64,000 nt of DNA from Cupriavidus sp. U2 (GTDB taxonomy: Bacteria > Pseudomonadota > Gammaproteobacteria > Burkholderiales > Burkholderiaceae), in assembly GCF_009663685.2 (NCBI RefSeq), contig NZ_RCOG02000032.1, positions 854,975-918,974 of the forward strand, read 5' to 3'. Below are positions 9,067 through 16,836 of this stretch, piece after piece. The position numbers and the translations under genes were made by a program. Within the stretch, counting starts at the first letter, position 1. The number at the start of each line of letters is the position of its first letter. The notes beneath the pieces are model-generated. The model did not search any database. It saw only the letters and a program-made list of their open reading frames with translations, and had not been told where the DNA came from.

Positions 9067-9948
9067 ATGAGCGAATTCAAGGGATGCCCGATGGGGCACG
9101 GCAGCCAGCCGGCCGATGCGGCCGGCGAGGATGGCTGGCATGGCGCGCAGATGGACTTCGCCCGCGACATGAGCTACGGCGACTATCTGGGCCTGGATCA
9201 GATCCTGAGCGCGCAGCACCCGCTGTCGCCGGACCACAACGAGATGCTGTTCATCGTCCAGCACCAGACCACCGAGCTGTGGATGAAGCTGATGCTGCAC
9301 GAACTGCGCGCCGCACGCGATGGGGTGAAGACCGACCAGCTGCGTCCGGCGTTCAAGATGCTCGCGCGCGTATCGCGCATCATGGACCAGCTGGTGCAGG
9401 CCTGGAACGTGCTGGCCACCATGACGCCGCCCGAATACTCGGCCATGCGCCCGTACCTGGGCGCATCGTCCGGGTTCCAGTCGTACCAGTATCGCGAGAT
9501 CGAGTTCATCCTCGGTAACAAGAACGCGGCCATGCTGCGGCCCCACGCGCACCGGGCCGAACATCTGGAACTGGTGGAAACGGCGCTGCATACGCCATCG
9601 ATGTACGACGAGGCGATCCGGCTGATGGCGCGGCGCGGGTTCCGGATCGACGCCGACGTGGTGGAACGCGACTGGACCCAGCCGACGCAGTACAACGCGT
9701 CGGTGGAGGCGGCCTGGCTGGAGGTGTATCGCAACCCGTCGGCGCATTGGGAACTCTACGAACTGGGCGAAAAGTTCGTCGACCTGGAGGATGCCTTCCG
9801 CCAATGGCGATTCCGCCATGTGACCACGGTGGAGCGCGTGATCGGCTTCAAGCGCGGCACCGGCGGCACCGAAGGCGTCAGCTACCTGCGCCGGATGCTC
9901 GATGTGGTGCTGTTCCCCGAACTGTGGAAGCTGCGGACGGATCTCTGA
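9067..9948 (+). CDS. kynA: Tryptophan 2,3-dioxygenase
   Basis: A 293-residue heme dioxygenase that opens the indole ring of L-tryptophan to N-formylkynurenine, the first pathway step, although its gene is last in the operon. MSYGDYLGLDQIL, FIVQHQTTELWMKL (distal His66) and the C-terminal proximal His251 in FRHVTTVERVIGFKRGTGGTEG are diagnostic. An N-terminal extension of roughly 25 residues contains a Cys-Pro pair (residues 7-8), reminiscent of heme-regulatory motifs but unproven. It starts 12 bases after kynU with an ACGGAG ribosome-binding site. Confidence 0.97.
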   Translation: MSEFKGCPMGHGSQPADAAGEDGWHGAQMDFARDMSYGDYLGLDQILSAQHPLSPDHNEMLFIVQHQTTELWMKLMLHELRAARDGVKTDQLRPAFKMLARVSRIMDQLVQAWNVLATMTPPEYSAMRPYLGASSGFQSYQYREIEFILGNKNAAMLRPHAHRAEHLELVETALHTPSMYDEAIRLMARRGFRIDADVVERDWTQPTQYNASVEAAWLEVYRNPSAHWELYELGEKFVDLEDAFRQWRFRHVTTVERVIGFKRGTGGTEGVSYLRRMLDVVLFPELWKLRTDL

Positions 9949-10005
9949 TCCGGCGGTATCAGGCGCCGCGCAGCCGCAAGGCGGGAGCGCGGAGCGACGC
10001 CTGCC

Positions 10006-10815
10006 CTACCGCCCTGCCGGATCGGACAGCCTTGCCCCCAGCGCCTGCAGCGCGGGCGCCAGCTTCTCGTGGAATGTCTCTTCGCTGACGGCCCCGTAGG
10101 ACGCACTGCAGCTCAGCATGTGCAGATCCTTCTCACCCACCGGCTTGAACGCCACCGCGCAGGCGTGAATGGCCGGGTGCCAGTCGCGGAAGGACGCGGC
10201 ATAGCCGTCGCGCTCGGCCTGCGCCAGCGCGGCGCGCATCGGGGCCTCCTGCTGCTTCCATTGTTCCGGATACGTCTGGGCAAATTCGGCCAGCACCTTG
10301 TCGCGCCGCGCCGCCGGCAGCGCGGCCAGGTAGGCCCGCCCCATCGAACTCGACACCAGCGACAGGCGCGAGCCCACCCCCAGACCCAGCATCACGCCGG
10401 CATCGTTCCGGATCGATTCCATGTAGATGACTTCCATGCGCTCGCGCTTGCCCAGCGACACCGACACGCCATACGACTGCGCGAAGGCCAGCATGTGCGG
10501 CCGCGCCAGCGTCACCACGTCGGACGCCGCGAGGTAGGAAAACCCCAGCGCCAGCACGCCGGCATCGAGCGCGTACTTGCCCAGGCTGTCGTCGTAGCGC
10601 AGGTAGCCCAGCTGCACCAGCGTGCCGGCCAGCCGGCTCACGGTTGCCTTCGGAAACCCGGTACGGCGCACGAAATCCTGGTTGCCCAGCATCGCCTCGC
10701 CGGTGCGGAAGCAGCGCAGCAGCTCCAGCCCGCGCGCCAGCGCCGTCACGAAATTGGGGTCGCTCTCGCGTTCCTTCTGGACCGGCTCGGCGGCCGCGAC
10801 AGTGGATGGGGTCAA
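10006..10815 (-). CDS. IclR-family transcriptional regulator
   Basis: A 269-residue IclR regulator. The N-terminal winged helix (about residues 24-85: FVTALARGLELLRCF, then FPKATVSRLAGTLVQLGYL) is followed by the IclR effector domain (YMESIRNDAGVMLGLGVGSR, SSSMGRAYLAAL, ASFRDWHPAIHACAV). It is divergent from gcdH. The shared 199-base interval contains a sigma70-like promoter and a perfect dyad of the kind IclR proteins bind, so local control of gcdH is likely. The effector is unknown; aromatic-acid or glutarate intermediates are guesses from context. Confidence 0.93.
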   Translation of the reverse strand: MTPSTVAAAEPVQKERESDPNFVTALARGLELLRCFRTGEAMLGNQDFVRRTGFPKATVSRLAGTLVQLGYLRYDDSLGKYALDAGVLALGFSYLAASDVVTLARPHMLAFAQSYGVSVSLGKRERMEVIYMESIRNDAGVMLGLGVGSRLSLVSSSMGRAYLAALPAARRDKVLAEFAQTYPEQWKQQEAPMRAALAQAERDGYAASFRDWHPAIHACAVAFKPVGEKDLHMLSCSASYGAVSEETFHEKLAPALQALGARLSDPAGR

Positions 10816-10880
10816 GAGACAGCTCCTGTGGAAGTGGTCGATTGCCGAACGCTAATCACCGGGGGCCGGATTTCCCCCTG

Positions 10881-10908
10881 TTGCAGCGCGAATCGGTTCA
10901 GCTATACT
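10881..10908 (+). promoter_or_regulatory. Probable sigma70 promoter of gcdH
   Basis: TTGCAG at 10881-10886 and TATACT at 10903-10908 are 16 bases apart and point toward gcdH. Predicted transcription would start near 10915, about 100 bases before the start codon and just before the dyad at 10924-10942. Confidence 0.6.
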
Positions 10909-10923
10909 AGCTCATCGGAACAA

Positions 10924-10942
10924 GGTTCCGCAATGCGGAACC
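10924..10942. promoter_or_regulatory. Probable IclR-type operator upstream of gcdH
   Basis: GGTTCCGCA, a single central base, then TGCGGAACC form a perfect 9-bp dyad. IclR-family boxes commonly have this size and TTCCGC/GCGGAA composition. It lies immediately downstream of the predicted gcdH start site, a position suited to repression. The divergently encoded IclR regulator is the obvious candidate binder; this is inference. Confidence 0.6.
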
Positions 10943-11014
10943 AAAACTTTTTGATCGACCGGATCGAATGAAGGCGGCACTGCCTTCACCGCGCCACCAA
11001 AGAAGGAGACCTCC

Positions 11015-12208
11015 ATGGCTGCCAACGCCGAATTCCACTGGGCCGACCCCCTGCTGCTGGACCAGCAACTGACCGACGACGAGCGCATGATCCGTGACGC
11101 TTCGGCGGCCTATTGCCAGGACAAGCTCATGCCGCGCGTGCTGCAGTCGTTCCGCAACGAGAAGACCGACGTGGAGATCTTCCGCGAGATGGGCGAACTG
11201 GGCCTGCTCGGCCCGACCATCCCCGAACAGTACGGCGGCCCGGGCCTGAACTACGTCAGCTACGGCCTGATCGCGCGGGAGGTGGAGCGTGTGGATTCGG
11301 GCTATCGCTCGATGATGAGCGTGCAGTCGTCGCTGGTCATGGTGCCGATCTACGAATTCGGCAGCGAGGCGCAGAAGCAGAAGTACCTGCCCAAGCTGGC
11401 CACCGGCGAATGGATCGGCTGCTTCGGCCTGACCGAACCGAACCACGGCTCGGACCCGGGCTCGATGGTCACGCGCGCCAAAAAGGTGGACGGCGGCTAC
11501 GAGCTGAGCGGCGCCAAGATGTGGATCACGAACTCGCCGATCGCCGATGTCTTTGTGGTGTGGGCCAAGCTGGCTGGTGAAGACGGCAAGGAAGACATCC
11601 GCGGCTTCATCCTGGAGAAGGGCTGGAAGGGCCTGAGCGCCCCGGCCATCCACGGCAAGGTGGGCCTGCGCACGTCGATCACCGGCGAAATCGTGCTGGA
11701 CCAGGTTTTCGTGCCCGAAGAGAACATCATGCCGGGCGTGAAGGGCCTGAAGGGTCCGTTCACCTGCCTGAACTCGGCCCGTTACGGCATCGCCTGGGGC
11801 GCGCTGGGCGCCGCCGAGTTCTGCTGGCACACCGCGCGCCAGTACACGCTGGACCGCAAGCAGTTCGGCCGTCCGCTGGCACAGACGCAGCTGGTACAGA
11901 AGAAGCTCGCCGACATGCAGACCGAGATCACGCTGGGCCTGCAGGGCTGCCTGCGCCTGGGCCGCATGAAGGACGAAGGCACCGCCGCGGTGGAAATCAC
12001 CTCGATCATGAAGCGCAATTCGTGCGGCAAGTCGCTGGACATCGCCCGCGTGGCGCGCGACATGCTGGGCGGCAATGGCATTTCGGACGAATTCGGCGTG
12101 ATCCGCCACGTGGTGAATCTGGAAGTGGTGAACACGTACGAAGGCACGCACGACATCCACGCGCTGATCCTGGGCCGCGCCCAGACCGGCCTGCAGGCAT
12201 TCTTCTGA
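11015..12208 (+). CDS. gcdH: Glutaryl-CoA dehydrogenase
   Basis: A 397-residue flavoprotein of the acyl-CoA dehydrogenase family that oxidises and decarboxylates glutaryl-CoA to crotonyl-CoA in lysine, tryptophan and aromatic breakdown. Visible landmarks: CFGLTEPNHGSDPGSM for flavin and substrate binding, KMWITNSPIADVFVVWAKL, and the C-terminal catalytic Glu376 in NTYEGTHDIHALILGRA. The family-typical PTIPEQYGGPGLNYV is also present. The start at 11015 follows AAGGAGA. A strong terminator lies at 12315-12352. Divergent IclR regulation is likely. The substrate call rests on close resemblance to GcdH rather than on an experiment. Confidence 0.94.
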   Translation: MAANAEFHWADPLLLDQQLTDDERMIRDASAAYCQDKLMPRVLQSFRNEKTDVEIFREMGELGLLGPTIPEQYGGPGLNYVSYGLIAREVERVDSGYRSMMSVQSSLVMVPIYEFGSEAQKQKYLPKLATGEWIGCFGLTEPNHGSDPGSMVTRAKKVDGGYELSGAKMWITNSPIADVFVVWAKLAGEDGKEDIRGFILEKGWKGLSAPAIHGKVGLRTSITGEIVLDQVFVPEENIMPGVKGLKGPFTCLNSARYGIAWGALGAAEFCWHTARQYTLDRKQFGRPLAQTQLVQKKLADMQTEITLGLQGCLRLGRMKDEGTAAVEITSIMKRNSCGKSLDIARVARDMLGGNGISDEFGVIRHVVNLEVVNTYEGTHDIHALILGRAQTGLQAFF

Positions 12209-12220
12209 GCGTCCGGACGT

Positions 12221-12247
12221 AAAAAAGCCCGGCTGGAAAGCCGGGCT
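12221..12247 (-). terminator. Intrinsic terminator on the minus strand (peroxiredoxin transcript)
   Basis: AGCCCGGCT / AGCCGGGCT arms with a 4-nt loop, preceded on the plus strand by six A residues, so read leftward the hairpin ends in a T-run. It would stop the leftward peroxiredoxin transcript about 105 bases past its stop codon, close to the gcdH 3' end. Confidence 0.75.
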
Positions 12248-12314
12248 GAAGCACACTACCAAGGAGACGACGGGCACGACCCCGCCGTTTTACGACATCG
12301 GCAAAGCAATACCG

Positions 12315-12352
12315 AGCCGGGCCGGGGACCCACCCCCGCGCCCGGCTTTTTC
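12315..12352 (+). terminator. Intrinsic terminator of gcdH
   Basis: AGCCGGGC at 12315-12322 pairs with GCCCGGCT at 12340-12347 and is followed by a run of T. It ends the rightward gcdH transcript directly at the 3' edge of the convergent peroxiredoxin gene. Its stem sequence nearly repeats that of the hairpin at 12226-12247. Confidence 0.8.
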
Positions 12353-12991
12353 TTACTTGTTCGGTTGCGGCGTCAGGCGCAGGTACGGACGCACCGCCTT
12401 GTAGCCCTTCGGGAATTTCTGGCGGATCACCTCTTCGTCCTTCAGCGACGGCACGATGACCACGTCGTCGCCATCCTGCCAGTTGCCCGGCGTGGCCACG
12501 CTGTGGTGATCGGTCAGTTGCAGCGAATCGATGACGCGCAGGATTTCATTGAAATTTCTACCTGTGCTTGCAGGATAGGTAATGATCAGGCGCACCTTCT
12601 TCTTCGGGTCGATCACGAACAGCGAGCGCACGGTCAGCGTCTCATTCGCATTCGGATGGATCATGTCGTAGAGCTCGGACACCTTGCGGTCGCTGTCCGC
12701 CAGGATCGGGAAATTGACCGAGGTCGACTGGGTGTCGTTGATATCCTGGATCCAGCCCTTGTGCGACTCCACGCTGTCCACGGACAGGGCGATGGCCTTC
12801 ACGTTGCGCCTGGCGAACTCTTCCTTCAGCTTGGCGGTCAGGCCCAGTTCCGTCGTGCAAACGGGGGTGTAGTCGGCCGGGTGCGAGAACAGGACACCCC
12901 AGCCTTCGCCGAGCCATTCATGAAAGCGGATGCGGCCCTCGCTCGATTCTTGCTCGAAGTCCGGTGCGGTATCGCCAAGACGCAGTGCCAT
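12353..12991 (-). CDS. 1-Cys (Prx6-type) peroxiredoxin
   Basis: A 212-residue cytoplasmic thiol peroxidase that reduces peroxides. The peroxidatic Cys45 lies in HPADYTPVCTTELG. It is the only cysteine in the protein, which places it in the 1-Cys Prx6 group and not with the two-cysteine AhpC enzymes. The long C-terminal part, including PGNWQDGDDVVIVPS, is typical of that group. The gene converges on gcdH and has its own terminator. A 7-bp dyad lies 70 bases upstream of the start and could be an operator. Reducing partner unknown. Confidence 0.94.
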   Translation of the reverse strand: MALRLGDTAPDFEQESSEGRIRFHEWLGEGWGVLFSHPADYTPVCTTELGLTAKLKEEFARRNVKAIALSVDSVESHKGWIQDINDTQSTSVNFPILADSDRKVSELYDMIHPNANETLTVRSLFVIDPKKKVRLIITYPASTGRNFNEILRVIDSLQLTDHHSVATPGNWQDGDDVVIVPSLKDEEVIRQKFPKGYKAVRPYLRLTPQPNK

Positions 12992-13332
12992 GAGTGAAGT
13001 CTCCAGAGAAACGGAAAATAAACGAAAGTAAGGAAAGGTAAAAACCGGTGAACCAGCTTAGTTGGATTGCCATCCAACCCAAACGAATATAAAGTCACTA
13101 CAAAATCACTCGAAGTCATAAAGACCGGGTGATCGGGCCATGGTTCCTTGTGGCAACCCTGCCCCGGGGCCGATGGCACGTTTGGTGACAGTGATACGGC
13201 ATTGTGTCGGCGAGCTTGAAACGATGGGCAGCCGCCACATATGCTAGGTGGACGACAAGAAATGCCACAAGCCCGAGCGGGCAAGGCAAAATGTCACCAC
13301 TTGAACCTAACCGCCCGCAACAGGAGAAACTG
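12992..13332. other. Divergent intergenic region between peroxiredoxin and DUF883 genes
   Basis: About 340 bases with no recognisable gene. It contains a comparatively AT-rich stretch (13000-13060 and 13080-13125) and the dyad listed separately. Both flanking genes read outward, so promoters for both must lie here, but no hexamer pair is convincing enough to assign. Confidence 0.4.
13061..13078. promoter_or_regulatory. Dyad upstream of the peroxiredoxin gene
   Basis: GTTGGAT, four bases, ATCCAAC: a perfect 7-bp inverted repeat 70 bases before the peroxiredoxin start. It could be a regulator site. No binding protein can be named from sequence. Confidence 0.35.
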
Positions 13333-13608
13333 ATGAGCGATGTCAAGACCGTTCTGTCCGACGCCGAAGAACTGCTTAAGCAAGCGGCCTCGACCACCGG
13401 CGAGAAAGCCGCCGAACTGCGCGAGCGTGGCATGGGCCTGCTGAAGCAGGCCAAGGAAAAGGCCCAGGACTTGCAGGATGCCGTCGTGACCAAGAGCAAG
13501 GCGGCCGCCCGTGCCACCGACGACTATGTGCATGACCATCCGTGGCGCGCCGTGGGCGTGGCAGCCGGCGTGGGCCTGCTGATCGGTCTGCTGCTGAACC
13601 GCAAGTAA
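13333..13608 (+). CDS. DUF883 (ElaB/YqjD-like) membrane-anchored protein
   Basis: A 91-residue protein with a charged, Ala/Lys/Glu-rich helical N-terminal region and one C-terminal membrane segment, DHPWRAVGVAAGVGLLIGLLLNRK in outline, the signature end of the ElaB/YqjD/DUF883 family. Enteric homologues are tail-anchored and associate with ribosomes in stationary phase; whether this one does is unknown. The ATG at 13333 follows CAGGAG; the open frame upstream is ignored. It is followed by yqjE-like and yqjK-like genes, the same order as enteric yqjD-yqjE-yqjK. Confidence 0.88.
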   Translation: MSDVKTVLSDAEELLKQAASTTGEKAAELRERGMGLLKQAKEKAQDLQDAVVTKSKAAARATDDYVHDHPWRAVGVAAGVGLLIGLLLNRK

Positions 13609-13775
13609 GCAGCCCTGTAGTACTGTAGCAATACGCATTACCAGCCCCGGCTGCGCATCTGCGCCGGGTGCATGCAGTCTTGAAGACGGTCCGGCGCGGC
13701 CCCCATCATGCCGCTGCCGGTCCATCCCTCGCAGATGCCGCCCATGCCGGCGCATCGTTTTTTCGCCGGAGCCGC

Positions 13776-14153
13776 ATGAGCGAATCCCATTCCCCCAAGT
13801 TCCTCGAATCCCTTCGCAACCTCGTCGGTTCCGTGGTGTCGATGCTGCAGACTCGCCTGGAGCTGGCCAGCGTGGAACTGGCCGAGGAACGCGAACGGCT
13901 GATGAAGGTTGCGCTGCTGGCCTTGTTCGGGCTGGTGTTCTTCAGCATGGCGCTGATGACCTTCACGCTGCTGGTCGCCATCCTGTTCTGGGAAAGCTAT
14001 CGCTGGCAGGCCCTGGGCGCGATCGTGCTGTTCTACCTGATCTGCGCCGGCGTCTGCCTGCTGGTGGCTCGCAACAAGGTCCGCCACGCCCCGCCGCTGT
14101 TTGAATCCACGCTGGCCCAGCTGGACAAGGACCGGGAGATGCTGCGCCAATGA
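13776..14153 (+). CDS. YqjE-like (phage holin superfamily) membrane protein
   Basis: A 125-residue integral membrane protein with two transmembrane segments (about residues 47-70 and 80-103) after a basic amphipathic N-terminus containing LETRLELASVELAEERERL-like helix, as in the YqjE / holin-superfamily-III proteins. Function is unknown in the family. The ATG at 13776 fits the conserved start; earlier codons in the frame are not supported. The stop overlaps the next start by four bases (ATGA), so the two are translationally coupled. Confidence 0.82.
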   Translation: MSESHSPKFLESLRNLVGSVVSMLQTRLELASVELAEERERLMKVALLALFGLVFFSMALMTFTLLVAILFWESYRWQALGAIVLFYLICAGVCLLVARNKVRHAPPLFESTLAQLDKDREMLRQ

Positions 14154-14680
14154 CCACGCCCGAAGACGATTCGATCGACAGCCGCCCGCGCCACGAGCAC
14201 CCCCGTCCGGTCCGCTTTACGCGCGAAGTTCGCCTGCCGCTGGCCGTGCGCAAGGAGTTGCTGGTGACGCGCGCCGCGCTGGAACGCTACGACGCCGTGC
14301 AGGCGCTGCGCCAGGTCAAGGGTGGCGCCCGCCGCATGACCAGCCTGGGCGCGTGGCTGCCGCGCATGACACGGCCGTCTGGCTGGCTCAAGCTGTTCGG
14401 CGTGACGCGCGACTATCCGATGCTGAGTACGGCCATCACACTGGCCCTGCCGCTGCTGCGCAAGACCCCGATCGGCCGCGTGGCCTGGAAGGTGTCGAAG
14501 CTTGGCATGCTGGCCGGCGCCGGATACTGGGCCTACAAGACTTGGCACGGCGCCCAGCCGCAGGTGCATGCGCACGCGGTGTCGGCCGCGCGGGCGGTAG
14601 CGGTACCGGTCGATACCGGCTTCCGCGACCCGCTGGTGCCGTCGCCCCCCACGGCGGTGCCGCCGGCCGCCCAGCCCTGA
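14150..14680 (+). CDS. Hypothetical protein, YqjK position
   Basis: A 176-residue basic protein that I cannot assign by motif. It contains an Arg-rich N-terminal half (LRQVKGGARRMTSLG) and a moderately hydrophobic segment near residue 118-128 (KLGMLAGAGYWAYK), and it ends in a Pro/Ala/Val-rich tail. Because it overlaps the yqjE-like gene by four bases and is third after a yqjD-like gene, it occupies the position of yqjK. It may be a membrane-associated partner of the other two. Confidence 0.7.
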   Translation: MTTPEDDSIDSRPRHEHPRPVRFTREVRLPLAVRKELLVTRAALERYDAVQALRQVKGGARRMTSLGAWLPRMTRPSGWLKLFGVTRDYPMLSTAITLALPLLRKTPIGRVAWKVSKLGMLAGAGYWAYKTWHGAQPQVHAHAVSAARAVAVPVDTGFRDPLVPSPPTAVPPAAQP

Positions 14681-14694
14681 TCCGGCAAGCCGGA

Positions 14695-16731
14695 TCAGCC
14701 AACCTGCACGCGATTGCGGCCCTCGCGCTTGGCCTGGTAACAGGCCAGGTCGGCCGCGTCGAGCGCATCCTCGCGCTTGGCCGTGCGTTCGTCGACCCGT
14801 ACCAGGCCGATGCTGACCCCGATCGAGAATTCATGATCGTGGCAGCGATACCGATAGGCCGCGATGGCATTGCGCAGCCCTTCGGCCACGCGCTCGCCAT
14901 CGGCGGCGGCGCAATACTCCAGCAGCACCGCAAATTCGTCGCCTCCCAGCCGGGCCAGGGTGTCGCTGCGCCGTAGCTGATGCCGCATGACCTCGGCGAT
15001 CTGGCAGAGCAGCTCGTCTCCGGCCGCGTGCCCGCAGGTGTCGTTGACGGCCTTGAACTGGTCGAGATCCAGATACATCAGCGTGTGCGTACAGCCTTCA
15101 TGCTGGGCGCGCGACACCGCCGCCCCGAGCCGCCGCTCGAATTCCAGCCGGTTGACCAGGCCAGTCAGCGGATCGTGGCTGGCCTCGTACGCCAGCTGCG
15201 CGGCGTGGGCCCGCTCCAGACTGACATCATGCAGGACGACCACGATGCCGATCGCCTGCTCGCCCTTGTCCCGGATCAGCGCCACCGATGGCTTGACGGC
15301 CAGCGTGAACCCCTGCGTGGCGGGCTCGCGGCGCTCGAGCAGCATCACCATCTGGCCGGGCCAGTTACCCGCCAGCGCGCGCGGCACCAGATCGGCAACC
15401 GGCTCCCGGGTGGCTTCGTCATGCAGCCGGCAGACCTGTTGCAGGAAGCAGCCGGCGGCCTCGGCGTCCGTCCATCCGGTCATGGTCTCAGCCACCGGGT
15501 TCAGCGACTGGATACGCCCCCAGACATCGGTGGTAATGACCGCGTCGCCGATTGCCTGTAGCGTGACCTGCGCGCGCTCCTTTTCGGCGAACAGCTGTGC
15601 CTCGAAACGCTTGCGGTCGGAAATATCGCTGAGCGACCCAGCCATGCGCGTCGCCTTGCCGATGGCGCTGCGCACCATGCGGCCCCTGGCCCTGACCCAC
15701 AGATAGCCGCCGCTCTTGCGGCGCAGGCGCAGTTCCACGTCGTACGGCGCGCCCTTGCGCACATGCCCCACCAGGCGCCGGTCGAATTCGGCCACGTCGG
15801 CCGGGTGCATCAGCGCCAGCAGGGTCTCGCGCGCATGCGGCAGTTCATGGGGGCCATAGCCGAGCATTTCGGCACAGCGTGGCGAGAAATACAGTTCGCC
15901 GCGATGGGGATGCCAGTCCCACAAGCCATCGGTGCTGCCGGCCACGGCCAGTTGCAGCCGTTCCTCGCTGACTGCCAGCGCCTGCCGCAACTGGCGGTAC
16001 CGACTCATCGCGCGGGTAGACATCCATGTGGCGCAGCCGAGCAGCGCCAGCGCCAGACCCGCCGTCCCCCACATCAGCAACGCCCGCACGCGCCGCGATG
16101 CCTTGCCCAGTGCGGCCGAGAAGGCTTCCTCCATGGGCGTCAGCAATGCATCGACGTCGGCAATATCGCGTTGCAGCGGCGCGACGCAGGCTGCCGCGCA
16201 GCCATGCTCGCTCGCGCGCTCGCGCAGCCGACGCGCCATGACATCGAGCCGTGCGATCTCCGCGTCGGCAGCCGCCCAGATCGAAATCGCCTCATCGATC
16301 TCCGGCACATGCCGGAAATACCGGAACAACCGGATCATGCCGGGTACATCGTCGGGGTGGTTGCCGCCGGTCAGGAGTCCCTGCACCGCGCGGGTGCGGT
16401 CGTAGTCGGGCTTTTCGAGTTCGAGCCGCGCCAGGTGGTCGCCCTGCGGCACGGCAATGCCGGCCAGATAGGCGTCGTAGTCGGCCTGATCGCGGCTTTC
16501 GGCGTAGCGCAGCAGGTGAGAGACCGCCGCCTTCTGGCCCTTGCTCCAGAGGCTCTCGCCGGCCACGAAGCCCCGGGCGGCGGACAACACGTCCACACTG
16601 GCGATGCAGAACAATGCCAGCGCCAGAACCACCGGGACAAACGGCCAGACGACACGCAGTACGTGCTCATTGGCCGGCAGGCTATCGCCGCCACCAGCTT
16701 GCTGCATATGAGACTTCCCGCGCCAGGCCAT
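14695..16731 (-). CDS. Membrane PAS-PAS-GGDEF diguanylate cyclase
   Basis: A 678-residue sensor predicted to make cyclic di-GMP. Order: transmembrane segment about 27-47, periplasmic helical sensor region to about 210, second transmembrane segment about 217-236, PAS domain about 245-375 ending in a PAC motif (DISDRKRFEAQL), second PAS about 385-500, then a GGDEF domain to the end. The active-site GGDEF is intact (RLGGDEFAVLLEY), and RRSD five residues before it fits the product-inhibition I-site RxxD. The protein ends after GGDEF with no EAL domain. Signal and targets are unknown. The LprI-like gene lies 105 bases upstream in the same direction. Confidence 0.92.
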   Translation of the reverse strand: MAWRGKSHMQQAGGGDSLPANEHVLRVVWPFVPVVLALALFCIASVDVLSAARGFVAGESLWSKGQKAAVSHLLRYAESRDQADYDAYLAGIAVPQGDHLARLELEKPDYDRTRAVQGLLTGGNHPDDVPGMIRLFRYFRHVPEIDEAISIWAAADAEIARLDVMARRLRERASEHGCAAACVAPLQRDIADVDALLTPMEEAFSAALGKASRRVRALLMWGTAGLALALLGCATWMSTRAMSRYRQLRQALAVSEERLQLAVAGSTDGLWDWHPHRGELYFSPRCAEMLGYGPHELPHARETLLALMHPADVAEFDRRLVGHVRKGAPYDVELRLRRKSGGYLWVRARGRMVRSAIGKATRMAGSLSDISDRKRFEAQLFAEKERAQVTLQAIGDAVITTDVWGRIQSLNPVAETMTGWTDAEAAGCFLQQVCRLHDEATREPVADLVPRALAGNWPGQMVMLLERREPATQGFTLAVKPSVALIRDKGEQAIGIVVVLHDVSLERAHAAQLAYEASHDPLTGLVNRLEFERRLGAAVSRAQHEGCTHTLMYLDLDQFKAVNDTCGHAAGDELLCQIAEVMRHQLRRSDTLARLGGDEFAVLLEYCAAADGERVAEGLRNAIAAYRYRCHDHEFSIGVSIGLVRVDERTAKREDALDAADLACYQAKREGRNRVQVG

Positions 16732-16836
16732 GGGCCCGGCCCTGTCGATGAATGCACCATGGCCGGCCTGGGGTGGCCAGCCTTGTCTGGTTGCATTGTC
16801 AATGAGGCGTTACGGGGTGTCTCTAACTCAGACTGG

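Noticed and set aside
10907..12277. Long minus-strand frame antisense to gcdH
   Set aside because: Antisense shadow; no protein signature.
12353..12991. Two-cysteine AhpC
   Set aside because: Only one cysteine is present and the C-terminal part matches 1-Cys Prx6-type proteins.
14695..16731. EAL phosphodiesterase domain in the GGDEF protein
   Set aside because: The protein ends right after the GGDEF domain; no EAL sequence follows.
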